A stretch of 64,000 nt of DNA from Saccharothrix sp. (GTDB lineage Bacteria; Actinomycetota; Actinomycetes; Mycobacteriales; Pseudonocardiaceae), in contig NZ_JAPSLK010000031.1 in NCBI RefSeq assembly GCF_031180885.1, positions 1 to 64,000 on the forward strand. Direction: 5' to 3'. Position 1 is the first letter of the stretch; every line of letters starts with the position of its first letter. The translations under genes were made by a program, and so were the position numbers. This document shows positions 34,664 through 43,137 of the stretch, one piece after another. The notes below the pieces were generated by a model. That model saw nothing but the letters and a program-made list of their open reading frames with translations, searched no databases and was not told where the DNA came from.

Positions 34664-36955
34664 TCACTTGTTGTCGATCGGGTCGCCGCGCCGGGCGACC
34701 CGCGGCCCGTCCGGGCCGGGTAGGACGGCGGTGTCGCCGTCCCGGTCGGTGCGCAGGACCAGCGCACCCTGACGTGCGAGCGAGTCGACCAGCACGCCGC
34801 TGGGGTGGCCGTAGCGGTTGCCCGCGCCAACGCTGACCAGCGCAACCTTCGGCCGCACCGCCGCGAGGAACGCCGGCGACGAGTAGCGCGACCCGTGGTG
34901 CGGCACCTTCAGCACGTCGGCCCGCAGGTCGACCGGCGCGTCGAGCAGCCCGGCCTGGCCCGCGAGTTCGACGTCCCCGGTCAACAGCACCCGCCCGGCC
35001 GGGGTCGACGCGCGCAGCACCAGCGACGCGTCGTTGACGGCCGTGTTCTCCTCCCCTCTCGGGACCACCCGCGGCCCCAGCACGTCCAGCTCCAGCCCCG
35101 GCCAGCTCAGCCGCTGCCCGGCGGCCAGCTCCACCACGCGGACACCCGCCGCCCGCGCCTGTTCCCGCACCTCCCTCCAAGCCCATCCCGGATTGCGCGA
35201 CGGACCCACCGCCACCGCGCCCACACCCCGCTCCGCCAGCACCGCCGCCAACCCACCGATGTGGTCGGCGTGCAGGTGGCTGAGCACCACCAAGGGCACT
35301 TGCCGCACGCCCAGCCGCCGCAGGCACCCCAACACCGGCACCGGATCGGGCCCGGTGTCGACCAACACCGCCCGGCCGGGCTCGGCCGTCGCGAGGACGA
35401 CCGCGTCGCCCTGCCCCACGTCGCACGCGACCACCGCCCAGCCGGACACCGGCCACCGCGGCGCGAACACCCCGACCGGAGCCAGCACCGCGACCAGCCC
35501 GACCACGACCGCCACGAGCAACACCCGCACCCGCCGCCACCGCAGCAGCAGGTAGCCGACCAGCACCGCGGCGGCCAACGCGGCACCGCCCGCCCAGCCC
35601 TGCGGCCACGAGACGGCCGACCCCGGCACCGCCGCCGCGTGCCGCCCGACCGCCACCAACCAGCTCGCCGCCGGACCGGCCACCTCCACCACCAGCCGCG
35701 CCAGGCCCTCGTGGACCTGGGCGACGCCGGCGGCCACCACCCCGAGCACCGTCACCGGCGCGACGACCGGCGCCACCAGCAGGTTCGCGGGCACGGCGAC
35801 CAGGCTCACCTCACCCGCGAACCCCGCGATGAGCGGAGCGGTGGCGACGTGCGCCGCCGCGGGCACCGCCAGCGCCTCGGCCAGCCCGACCGGCACGCCC
35901 CGGTCGCGCAGCCACCCCGCCCACGACGGCGCCAGCAGGACCAGCGCCGCCGTGGCGACGACCGACAAGCCGAACCCGACATCGACCGCCAGCCCCGGGT
36001 CGTGGAGCACCAGCACCACCACGGACGCGGCGAGGGCGGGCAACGCCGACCGCTCCCGCCCGAGCACCAGGGCGAGCAACGCCACCGCACCCATCACCGC
36101 CGCCCGCAGCACGCTCGGCTCCGGACCGGCGAGCAGCACGAACCCGACCAGCGCGGCCATCGCCCCGACCGCACGCCCGCGGGGCCCCACGGGGAACAGC
36201 CGCAGCAGCAACAGCACCGCGCCGCACAGGATCGCCAGGTTCGCCCCGCTGACCGCGAGCAGGTGCGCCAGCCCGGCCGTGCGGAACTCCTCCACCACCC
36301 TGGACGACAACCGCGAGGTGTCGCCGACGACCAGGGCGGGCAGGAGCCCCGCCGGTTCCGGGTCGAGCGCGCCGCTCGCGTCCCGCAGGCCCGACCGGAG
36401 CGCCTCCGCCCCGCGCTGCCACACCGGTGCGGGCGTGACCTCGCGCGGCGGACCCCGGACCCGCAACAGGGCGACGGTCGGCTCACCGGGCCGGGCCGGT
36501 GCCAACGAGCCACGTGCCAGGACGCTCTGCCCGGGCAGGAGCGTCCGCCACGTCGCCGCCGGCGCCAGCACGACCACCCGGCCGCCGTCTTCGAGCGTCG
36601 CCTGGGCTCGGACCAGGTCGACCCCGCCCTGCCGCGAGCCGAACCCGCTGGTGCGCAGTCCGTGCGGCCGGTCGTCCAGCTCGAACCGGAGGGTGGTGGG
36701 CCCACCGTGCTCGGCCGCCGAACGCAGCGGGTGGTGGGCCGACGCGTGCAGCTGGAGACCGATCCAGCACGCCGCCACCGGCCCGGCCACCACGACGGCC
36801 ACCGCCGTGGGCCGCACCCGGCGGAGGACCAGGCCACCGATCCCGCCGGCCGCGAGACCGATGACCACGGCCCACCACCAGGCCCACAGCAACCCGGTCA
36901 GGGCCGCCGCCCACACGGCCAGCGCCGCGGGAACCAGGTGGGCGCGAGGGCTCAC
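34664..36955 (-). CDS. comEC: ComEC/Rec2 DNA-uptake channel protein
   Basis: 763-residue membrane protein thought to pass single-stranded DNA during transformation. The N-terminus has several hydrophobic segments and a DUF4131-like domain, the middle a competence domain (VSGANLAILCGAVLLLLRLF) with more helices, and the C-terminus a metallo-beta-lactamase-like domain with SHLHADHIGG. The GTG start overlaps the stop of a 33-codon ORF with a strong ribosome site and has little ribosome site of its own. Natural competence in actinomycetes is mostly unproven. Confidence 0.9.
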   Translation of the reverse strand: MSPRAHLVPAALAVWAAALTGLLWAWWWAVVIGLAAGGIGGLVLRRVRPTAVAVVVAGPVAACWIGLQLHASAHHPLRSAAEHGGPTTLRFELDDRPHGLRTSGFGSRQGGVDLVRAQATLEDGGRVVVLAPAATWRTLLPGQSVLARGSLAPARPGEPTVALLRVRGPPREVTPAPVWQRGAEALRSGLRDASGALDPEPAGLLPALVVGDTSRLSSRVVEEFRTAGLAHLLAVSGANLAILCGAVLLLLRLFPVGPRGRAVGAMAALVGFVLLAGPEPSVLRAAVMGAVALLALVLGRERSALPALAASVVVLVLHDPGLAVDVGFGLSVVATAALVLLAPSWAGWLRDRGVPVGLAEALAVPAAAHVATAPLIAGFAGEVSLVAVPANLLVAPVVAPVTVLGVVAAGVAQVHEGLARLVVEVAGPAASWLVAVGRHAAAVPGSAVSWPQGWAGGAALAAAVLVGYLLLRWRRVRVLLVAVVVGLVAVLAPVGVFAPRWPVSGWAVVACDVGQGDAVVLATAEPGRAVLVDTGPDPVPVLGCLRRLGVRQVPLVVLSHLHADHIGGLAAVLAERGVGAVAVGPSRNPGWAWREVREQARAAGVRVVELAAGQRLSWPGLELDVLGPRVVPRGEENTAVNDASLVLRASTPAGRVLLTGDVELAGQAGLLDAPVDLRADVLKVPHHGSRYSSPAFLAAVRPKVALVSVGAGNRYGHPSGVLVDSLARQGALVLRTDRDGDTAVLPGPDGPRVARRGDPIDNK

Positions 36956-37053
36956 GGCCCGCCGCGCCGTTCAGGGCCGTGATCGACGCCCTTGGAGCGG
37001 TGGTCGGCCCGTCGCCCGGCCAAACGCCCGACGACGGTGTGGTCAATGGACAT
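36952..37053 (-). CDS. 33-residue ORF coupled to comEC
   Basis: ATG 37053 has GGAGG exactly 5 bases upstream, the best ribosome site near comEC. The 33-residue product is strongly basic and polar (starts MSIDHTVVGRLAGRR, ends HGPERRGGP), and its TGA overlaps the comEC GTG as GTGA. It fills the 203-base gap between comEA and comEC. It may be a real microprotein or serve only to deliver ribosomes to comEC. No homologue was recognised. Confidence 0.5.
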   Translation of the reverse strand: MSIDHTVVGRLAGRRADHRSKGVDHGPERRGGP

Positions 37054-37158
37054 GGGTGCCTCCAGGTGTTCGAGGGTCGGAGTACGGACGGTGTGGCGGA
37101 CCCGCGTGGTGGACGGGACGGGACTCGTGGGCGGGGTTGAACCGCCCAGGTGGGGTCG

Positions 37159-37869
37159 TCAGAGGCGGACGAGGTCGCCGAGCCGGGCGAGCTTCGCCTC
37201 GCCGATGCCCTCTATCTCGCCGAGTTGGTCGATGGAGGTGAACGGGCCGCGTTTCAAGCGCCTCTCGACGATGCGCTGCGCTGTCACGGGCCCCACGCCG
37301 GGCAGTTGGTCGAGTTGCTCCTTCGTCGCGGTGTTGAGGTTGACGGGTTCGACGGTGGTGTCCTGGTGCTGGAGCGGGATACCGACGGCGATCTGCTCCC
37401 CGTCGGCGACCTTGCGCGCGAGGTTGAGGCCCTGGAGATCGGTGCCGGGGTGTGCACCGCCCGCCGCCTCCACGGCATCGGCCACCCGCGCGCCGCTGGG
37501 CACGGTGACCAGACCGGGCCGGGGCACCGCGCCCACCACGTTGACCACGAGCTCTTCGGGCAGGCGCGTGACCTCTGCGGCGGCCATGGGGAGCGGCGGT
37601 GGCGTCTCCGGCTCGGGCCGCTGCCACCACAGGCTGAGCGCGACCGCCAACAGCACGCCCAACAACATGCCGACCAGGACCACGCGCCGACGCGGCACGG
37701 AGCCCACCGGCAGCCGGCTCAGGAGGGCGCGCAGCCCTCCCGGTGGGTCGACGCCCGCGGACGAGGTGAAGACGACCAGCGGCTCCTCGCGAGCCCGGTG
37801 CCTGCCCTGGCTCTTCGCGATCAGGGCGCGGAGTCGCGCGGCTGAGGTTTCGGATCGGTTCTCGAACAT
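37159..37869 (-). CDS. comEA: ComEA-like helix-hairpin-helix DNA-binding protein
   Basis: 236 residues: basic N-terminus, one membrane helix at about 62-84 (VVLVGMLLGVLLAVALSLWW), a SLBB domain (VVNVVGAVPRPGLVTVPSGA then RVADAVEAAGG) and a C-terminal double helix-hairpin-helix with NLNTATKEQLDQLPGVGPVT and IEGIGEAKLARLGDLVRL. It would bind DNA outside the membrane and pass it to ComEC. A near-consensus SOS-like palindrome covers the ATG. Confidence 0.9.
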   Translation of the reverse strand: MFENRSETSAARLRALIAKSQGRHRAREEPLVVFTSSAGVDPPGGLRALLSRLPVGSVPRRRVVLVGMLLGVLLAVALSLWWQRPEPETPPPLPMAAAEVTRLPEELVVNVVGAVPRPGLVTVPSGARVADAVEAAGGAHPGTDLQGLNLARKVADGEQIAVGIPLQHQDTTVEPVNLNTATKEQLDQLPGVGPVTAQRIVERRLKRGPFTSIDQLGEIEGIGEAKLARLGDLVRL

Positions 37870-37877
37870 GTGGTCGA
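37862..37877. promoter_or_regulatory. SOS-box-like palindrome at the comEA start (tentative)
   Basis: TCGAACATGTGGTCGA matches the actinobacterial LexA consensus TCGAAC-N4-GTTCGA at 11 of 12 fixed positions. It straddles the comEA start codon. One site of this quality can arise by chance in GC-rich DNA. Confidence 0.3.
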
Positions 37878-37922
37878 CGCTAGGCCGGATGGCGCAAGGG
37901 CCGCGACCACCGAATCCGGATC

Positions 37923-37949
37923 TGTGGACAACTCGGGGCCTGTGGACAA
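37923..37949 (-). promoter_or_regulatory. Two DnaA-box matches
   Basis: TGTGGACAA occurs at 37923-37931 and 37941-37949; on the minus strand both read TTGTCCACA, the preferred Streptomyces DnaA box. They are 18 bp apart within a longer direct repeat CTGTGGACAACTC in the 86-base gap between degV and comEA. Two boxes are too few for an origin, so DnaA titration or regulation of comEA is the possible role. Confidence 0.5.
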
Positions 37950-37955
37950 CTCCGG

Positions 37956-38798
37956 CTACTCGTAGCCGCCGGGCAGTACCACGACGCCCAACACGCCCGG
38001 CCCGGTGTGCGCCCCGATCACCGCGCCGACCTCGGAGATCAGGCAGCCGGTCGACCCCGGCACGCGCTCGTCCAGCAGCGTTGCCAGCTCGGCGGCGCGC
38101 TCGGGAGCGGCCAAGTGGTGCACCGCGAGCCCCACCGGTCCGGTGCCGGCCGCGGCCGCCGCCAAGTCGACCAACCGGCCGATCGCGCGGCCCATCGTGC
38201 GCACCTTCTCCAGCGGCACGATCCGCCCGTCGTCCACGTGCAACAGGGGCTTGACGGCGAGAGCCGTGCCCACCAGCGCCGCCGCGGCCCCGATCCGGCC
38301 GCCCCGCCGCAGGTGGTCCAACGTCTCCACGCAGAAAAACATCTTCATCCGCTCGGCCGCACGTGCGGCCGCCGCCTCCACGCAGGCGGGATCGTCGCCG
38401 GCGGTGCACGCGGCGAGCACCGCGAACCCCAGCCCCATCCCGGTCGCCCGCGAGTCCACCACGCGGATGCGCGCCGGATCGACCTCCTCGGCCGCCAGCC
38501 GCGCCGCCTCCCACGTCCCCGACAGCTCCCGGGACAGGTGCACGGACACGATCCCGTCCACGCCCTCGTCCAGCACCTGCCGGTACACGTCGGCCAACTC
38601 GCCGGGAGTCGGCCGGGAAGTGGTCACCCGCCGGTGCTCGCCCAGGGCCGCCGCCAGCTCCTCCGGGCCGAAGTCCACGCCGTCCAGCACGCTGCGCCCG
38701 TCCACCGCCACGTGCAGCGGGACGACGCGGATGCCGTGCCGCTCCGCGAACCCTTCCGGCAGGTAAGCCGTCGAGTCGGTGACGATCGTGATGGACAC
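37956..38798 (-). CDS. DegV family fatty-acid-binding protein
   Basis: 280 residues with the DegV N-terminus ITIVTDSTAYLPEGFAERHG then IRVVPLHVAVDG and TTSRPTPGELADVYRQVL, and the second domain RGGRIGAAAALVGTALAVKP. DegV/FakB proteins hold a fatty acid for phosphorylation by FakA kinases. The GTG at 38798 begins just before the conserved strand. It lies in the conserved block between comEA and an SGNH gene. Confidence 0.88.
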   Translation of the reverse strand: MSITIVTDSTAYLPEGFAERHGIRVVPLHVAVDGRSVLDGVDFGPEELAAALGEHRRVTTSRPTPGELADVYRQVLDEGVDGIVSVHLSRELSGTWEAARLAAEEVDPARIRVVDSRATGMGLGFAVLAACTAGDDPACVEAAAARAAERMKMFFCVETLDHLRRGGRIGAAAALVGTALAVKPLLHVDDGRIVPLEKVRTMGRAIGRLVDLAAAAAGTGPVGLAVHHLAAPERAAELATLLDERVPGSTGCLISEVGAVIGAHTGPGVLGVVVLPGGYE

Positions 38799-38809
38799 GA
38801 GTGCCGAGA

Positions 38810-39541
38810 CTACGGCTCCGCCGTGCCCGAGTGGCTGACCGCCACGGACCTGATGAGATCGGCCATGGCCGCGCCGACCAGCGCGTGCCCGTCCCAGCCC
38901 CAGTGCATGCCGTCCGGGTTGCCGCGCCGTGACCGGACGTGATCGCCGACCAGCTCGGGCACGTCCAGCAGCGGCACGTCGGCGCCCTCGGCCCATGACC
39001 GCACAGCGCGCTCCGCGGCCGGACGTCCGCTGTGCACGTTCGCGTAGGCCGGGGAGCGGTGCACGGACGGGGTCATCCCGACCGCCCGGATACCCGGCTG
39101 CAACGCGTGCACCGACCGCACGCACGAGTCCAGGTAACGCACGGTCAAGTGCGGCGGCAACGCCACCGGATACCCGCCGAGCAGGCGCGACAGGTGGGGT
39201 TGCAGCGTCCGGTAGGTCGACCGCGCGTGCCGGCGGAGCCCGTCGGGACGCAGGTAGCGCAGCCCCTGCCGCAAGAAGGTCGGCAGAGGCGACGGCAACG
39301 TGTCCATGTGCCCCACGGCGAGCACAAGGACGTCCGTGCGCGGCAACAACGACCACACGCGCGGATCACCGGTCAACGCCCACCAGGCGTCCCGCGCGGT
39401 CCACCCGAACCCGGCGACCAGCTCCGTGTGTCCGCCCAACGCCGCCGCGGCCACGTTCGGCCACAGCTGCGGGTGGTCCGCGGGCAACGGCCCCTGCGGA
39501 CCGTGGAACGTCAGCGAGTCGCCGAGGACGAGCAGTCTCAC
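38810..39541 (-). CDS. SGNH/GDSL hydrolase, syntenic with OctT
   Basis: 243 residues with block I LLVLGDSLTF at the very start, the oxyanion region AVGHMDTL and the late catalytic pair in GNPDGMHWGWDGH. It overlaps the phosphatase stop (GTGA). In mycobacteria the protein at this position, next to GpgP, is the diglucosylglycerate octanoyltransferase OctT, which acylates a methylglucose lipopolysaccharide precursor. The shared neighbourhood suggests the same role; sequence alone shows only an SGNH esterase or acyltransferase. Confidence 0.78.
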   Translation of the reverse strand: MRLLVLGDSLTFHGPQGPLPADHPQLWPNVAAAALGGHTELVAGFGWTARDAWWALTGDPRVWSLLPRTDVLVLAVGHMDTLPSPLPTFLRQGLRYLRPDGLRRHARSTYRTLQPHLSRLLGGYPVALPPHLTVRYLDSCVRSVHALQPGIRAVGMTPSVHRSPAYANVHSGRPAAERAVRSWAEGADVPLLDVPELVGDHVRSRRGNPDGMHWGWDGHALVGAAMADLIRSVAVSHSGTAEP

Positions 39542-40152
39542 CGGGTGGTTCCGGCGTTGTACGACGACAGGCGCCACGACCCGTCGCCGTGCGGGCGCCG
39601 GGTGAACACGGTCCAGTGGCAGTTGCCGATGCCGCCGAGCAGGCCCCACCGGTCCACCGGCAGGTCCAGCAGCCGCCCGGTCAACGCGCTGATCAGGCCG
39701 CCGTGCGCGCACAGCATCACGGTGCCGGCGAACTCCGCGTCGACCGCCGCCACGACCTCCAGCGCCCGTTCGGCGACCTCCACGCGGGTCTCGCCGTCGG
39801 GCGGCGCGATCGTCCCGTCCGCCCGCCAGGCCTCCAACATGCCCGGCCACTCGACCTCGATCTCGTCCGAGGTCAGGCCCTGCCACTTGCCGAGGTTGGT
39901 CTCCCGCAGCCGTTCGTCGACCCGCAGGCCGATGCCGGTGGCGGTGGTGAACACGGTGGCCGTGTCCCGCGCCCGGCGCAGGTCCGAGGCCACCACCAGC
40001 TCGGGCGCGAACCCGGCGAGCACCGGCACCGCGAACCGCGCCTGGTTCCACCCGGTTTCGGTCAACGCCGAGTCCAGGTGTCCCTGCATGCGACCGGTCG
40101 CGTTGTAGTCGGTCTCACCGTGCCGCCACAGCACGAGCCGGTTCAGGGTCAT
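39538..40152 (-). CDS. Histidine phosphatase, GpgP-like
   Basis: 204-residue phosphoglycerate-mutase-fold enzyme with the catalytic LVLWRHGETDYN motif, the second Arg in SDLRRARDTA and the late AHGG motif (LCAHGGLISALTG). In mycobacteria the gene between rsfS and octT encodes glucosyl-3-phosphoglycerate phosphatase, so that role is likely here. ATG 40152 overlaps the rsfS stop. The neighbours nadD, rsfS and the SGNH gene make one operon-like block. Confidence 0.82.
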   Translation of the reverse strand: MTLNRLVLWRHGETDYNATGRMQGHLDSALTETGWNQARFAVPVLAGFAPELVVASDLRRARDTATVFTTATGIGLRVDERLRETNLGKWQGLTSDEIEVEWPGMLEAWRADGTIAPPDGETRVEVAERALEVVAAVDAEFAGTVMLCAHGGLISALTGRLLDLPVDRWGLLGGIGNCHWTVFTRRPHGDGSWRLSSYNAGTTR

Positions 40153-40541
40153 GCCTCGGCGACCTCGTCGGTCACGGCGTTCGGCCCGGCGTCGAACTCG
40201 ATGCGCGGGCAGTCCTTCCACAGCCGCTCAAGGCCGTAGAAGCTGCGCTCCTCCACGTGCTGGACGTGCACGACGACGTCCACGAAGTCCAGCAGGACCC
40301 AGCGGCCTTCGCGCGCGCCCTCGCGGCGGACCGGCTTGCGGCCCGCTTCGCGCAGCTTCTCCTCGATGTTGTCCACGATCGCGCCGACCTGCCGCTCGTT
40401 GGGAGCGGACGCGATCACGAACGCGTCCGTGATCACGAGCTGGTCGGACACGTCGAGCACGATCACGTCGTGCGCCTTCTTGTCGGCTGCCGCGTTAGCG
40501 GCGACCAGCGCCAACCGTCGTGCCTCGTCGGTGGCTGCCAC
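40149..40541 (-). CDS. rsfS: Ribosome silencing factor
   Basis: 130 residues of the RsfS/Iojap family, which binds L14 and blocks subunit joining in starvation. The family core VIVLDVSDQLVITDAFVIAS then APNERQVGAIVDNIEEKLRE and WVLLDFVDVVVHVQ is intact. GTG 40541 is chosen because GAGGAG lies 5 bases upstream; upstream in-frame ATG/GTG codons would place that ribosome site inside the gene. Confidence 0.92.
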   Translation of the reverse strand: MAATDEARRLALVAANAAADKKAHDVIVLDVSDQLVITDAFVIASAPNERQVGAIVDNIEEKLREAGRKPVRREGAREGRWVLLDFVDVVVHVQHVEERSFYGLERLWKDCPRIEFDAGPNAVTDEVAEA

Positions 40542-40611
40542 GTCTCTCCTCATCACCCTCGGCGGGTGCCGATACACCCGCACGAGTCAATGAGGGTACC
40601 GGCGTCCGGCG

Positions 40612-41205
40612 TCAGTCAAGCACCGAGTAAAGCCTGCGCTTGGAGATGTACTGAACGACACCGTCCGGCACGAGGTACCAAATGGGCAGCCCAGTGGCGT
40701 TGCGGGCGCGCACGTCGGTGGAGGAGATGGCCATCGCGGGCACCTCGATGAGCGACACCGCGCCGGGCGGCAGGTGGGTGTCGTCCAGGTCATAACCCGG
40801 TCGGGTGACGCCGATGAAGTGCGCCAGGTCGAACACGTCGTCCGCGCGCCGCCAGGACAGGATCTGCTCCAGCGCGTCGGCGCCCGTGATGAAGAACAAC
40901 TCCGCGCCCGGGTAGGCCGCCTTGAGGTCGGTGAGCGTGTCGACCGTGTACGTGGGGCCACCTCGGTCGATGTCGACCCGGCTGACGGAGAACCGCGGGT
41001 TGGAGGCGGTCGCGATGACCGTCATCAGGTAGCGGTCCTCGGCGGGGCTGACCTCGCGCGCGCTCTTCTGCCACGGTTCGCCGGTGGGCACGAACACGAC
41101 TTCGTCCAGGTCGAAGCGGGCCTGGACCTCGCTCGCGGCCACGAGGTGGCCGTGGTGCACCGGGTCGAAGGTGCCACCCATGACGCCGATGCGGCGGTTG
41201 GACAT
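40612..41205 (-). CDS. nadD: Nicotinate-nucleotide adenylyltransferase
   Basis: 197-residue enzyme making NaAD from NaMN and ATP in NAD synthesis. The nucleotidyltransferase motif [15 protein letters not shown] and the C-terminal [15 protein letters not shown] are diagnostic. ATG 41205 begins just before the first strand. It heads the nadD-rsfS-phosphatase-SGNH block. Confidence 0.95.
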   Translation of the reverse strand: MSNRRIGVMGGTFDPVHHGHLVAASEVQARFDLDEVVFVPTGEPWQKSAREVSPAEDRYLMTVIATASNPRFSVSRVDIDRGGPTYTVDTLTDLKAAYPGAELFFITGADALEQILSWRRADDVFDLAHFIGVTRPGYDLDDTHLPPGAVSLIEVPAMAISSTDVRARNATGLPIWYLVPDGVVQYISKRRLYSVLD

Positions 41206-41228
41206 GAGACGTGAGCGTAGTTCGCGCG

Positions 41229-41271
41229 GTGCGCGGGCGGCCGTTCAAGTCCCCGTCGGCCGCCCGCGCAC
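41229..41271. terminator. Strong hairpin between ferredoxin and nadD
   Basis: GTGCGCGGGCGGCC pairs perfectly with GGCCGCCCGCGCAC (14 bp, 15-base loop), 24 bases upstream of nadD. It is likely the end of the ferredoxin transcript, or a leader structure for nadD. An AT-rich GATTTTTTGACTAG at about 41395 is the only other feature of this gap. Confidence 0.55.
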
Positions 41272-41433
41272 CTCGACTCCCCGTCCGCGGCCCTGGGGGA
41301 GGAGGCCGCCTCCGCGGAAGCGCGGCCCACCCCGAAACAGAGCCGCGCAACGGTGAAACGGACCACTTCAGCGGCTATGACGCGATCGACCGAAGATTTT
41401 TTGACTAGTTCGAGTGACGCCGGTCACGAACCG

Positions 41434-41652
41434 TCAGGCCGACGGGGCGACGACCGCGCCGTCCGAGCCGCGCACCAGGATCGCCTCCACGGGGCACGAC
41501 TCGGCGGCTTCCACCACGACCTCGTCCGGGTCGACGGAGGGGTCGATCGGCTGGGAGACGCCGTCGAGCCGGAAGTGGTCGGGCGCGATCGCCTCGCACA
41601 TCCCGCTGGCGACGCACTTGCCACCGTCGACTTGCAGCTGCCACTTCCCCAT
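41434..41652 (-). CDS. [3Fe-4S]-type ferredoxin
   Basis: 72-residue electron carrier with cysteines arranged CVASGMC (Cx5C) and a distant CPV, the pattern of small actinobacterial ferredoxins that feed cytochrome P450s. No P450 is next to it in the window, so its partner is unknown. Confidence 0.9.
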   Translation of the reverse strand: MGKWQLQVDGGKCVASGMCEAIAPDHFRLDGVSQPIDPSVDPDEVVVEAAESCPVEAILVRGSDGAVVAPSA

Positions 41653-41772
41653 CGGGCTACCACCTCACCGCAACGGCTGATCGGACTCGACCAGTCTGCC
41701 CGTCCTGAGGCCGGCGTCACCGTCCTTTCGGGGTGCAGTTACGCCTCGATGGGTGACGAGTGGATCACTCGG

Positions 41773-43038
41773 TCACGACGACGGCCGGACGTGCCCCTCG
41801 CCCCACGCGACCCACTTCGACGAGGTCAGCTCGGCGAGCCCCATCGGACCGCGCGCGTGCAGCTTCTGGGTGGAGATGCCGATCTCCGCGCCCATGCCGA
41901 ACTCGCCGCCGTCGGTGAATGCCGTGGAGGCGTTGACCATGACCGCCGCCGCGTCGACCCGGGCGGTGAAGCGGCGGGCCGCGGCGACGTCGCTGGTCAC
42001 GATGGCTTCCGTGTGGCCGGAGCCGTGCTCGGCGATGTGCCGCACGGCCTCGTCCAGCGAGTCGACCACGCGGGCGGCGATGTCCAGGGACAGGTACTCG
42101 GTGTCCCAGTCCTCGTCGTTGGCGGCCACGACGCCCTCTTGGCGCGCGAAGGTCTCATCGCCGTGCACGGTGACTTCGTGGTCGCGCAGCGCGGCCGTGA
42201 TGCGCGGGACGAACTCGTCCGCGATGGCGGCGTGCACCAGCAGGGACTCAGCGGCGTTGCACACGCTCGTGCGGCGGGTCTTGGAGTTGAGGACGATCGT
42301 CTCCGCCATGTCCAGGTCGGCGGTCGCGTCGACGTAGACGTGGCAGTTGCCGACACCGGTCTCGATGGTCGGCACGGTCGCCTGCCGCACGACCGCGTCG
42401 ATCAGGCCCGCCCCGCCGCGCGGGATCACCAGGTCCACCAAGCCGCGCGCGGTGATGAGGTGGGTGACCGAGGCACGGTCGTGGCACGGCAGCAGCTGCA
42501 CGGCGTCGGCGGGCAGACCGGCCGCCTCCAGGGCGTCGCGCAGGATCGCCACGAGCGCGGTGTTCGAGTGCTCGGCGGACGACGAGCCGCGCAGCAGGGC
42601 GGCGTTGCCGGACTTCAGCGCGAGACCGGCGGCGTCGACGGTGACGTTCGGGCGGGCCTCGTAGACCATGCCGACCACGCCCATCGGGACGCGGATCTGC
42701 CGCAGCTCCAGGCCGTTGGGCAGGATCGAGCCGCGCAGCACTTCGCCCACCGGGTCGGCCAGACCGGCCACCGTCTCCAGGCCCTTGGCCACGCCGTCGA
42801 TGCGCTTCTCGTTCAGCGCGAGGCGGTCCAGCAGGCCCTCCGACAGGCCGGCGGCGCGGCCCGCCTCGATGTCCTTGGCGTTGGCTTCCAGGACCTCTGG
42901 CGCACGGGCGCGCAACGCGGCGGCCATCTCGTGCAGCGCGGCGTCCTTGCGCTCGCGGGTGGCCAGGACCAGGTCGTCGGCCGCGACACGGGCGCGCCGG
43001 GCGGCGGCGTGCACCTGTTCGCGCAGGTCATCAGTCAC
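41773..43038 (-). CDS. proA: Glutamate-5-semialdehyde dehydrogenase
   Basis: 421-residue NADPH-dependent enzyme that reduces glutamyl-5-phosphate, the second proline step. The aldehyde dehydrogenase fold shows [18 protein letters not shown], the nucleophile cysteine in [16 protein letters not shown] written [17 protein letters not shown], and [20 protein letters not shown] near the end. The GTG start is at 43038. proB lies 4.5 kb downstream on the same strand, separated by three plus-strand genes, rather than adjacent. Confidence 0.95.
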   Translation of the reverse strand: MTDDLREQVHAAARRARVAADDLVLATRERKDAALHEMAAALRARAPEVLEANAKDIEAGRAAGLSEGLLDRLALNEKRIDGVAKGLETVAGLADPVGEVLRGSILPNGLELRQIRVPMGVVGMVYEARPNVTVDAAGLALKSGNAALLRGSSSAEHSNTALVAILRDALEAAGLPADAVQLLPCHDRASVTHLITARGLVDLVIPRGGAGLIDAVVRQATVPTIETGVGNCHVYVDATADLDMAETIVLNSKTRRTSVCNAAESLLVHAAIADEFVPRITAALRDHEVTVHGDETFARQEGVVAANDEDWDTEYLSLDIAARVVDSLDEAVRHIAEHGSGHTEAIVTSDVAAARRFTARVDAAAVMVNASTAFTDGGEFGMGAEIGISTQKLHARGPMGLAELTSSKWVAWGEGHVRPSS

Positions 43039-43137
43039 GTGAACCAGACTACGGTCACCCGTCCGTGGCTGTCGCGGAGGTTCCCGCGACCTGGAACTCC
43101 GGCACCCGCGACGCCTGGATTGTCGGTGGTCTCTGGG

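Noticed and set aside
41353-43137. Long in-frame extension upstream of the RecQ-like helicase
   Set aside because: It lies antisense to proA and the ferredoxin gene; the family N-terminus begins near 43138.
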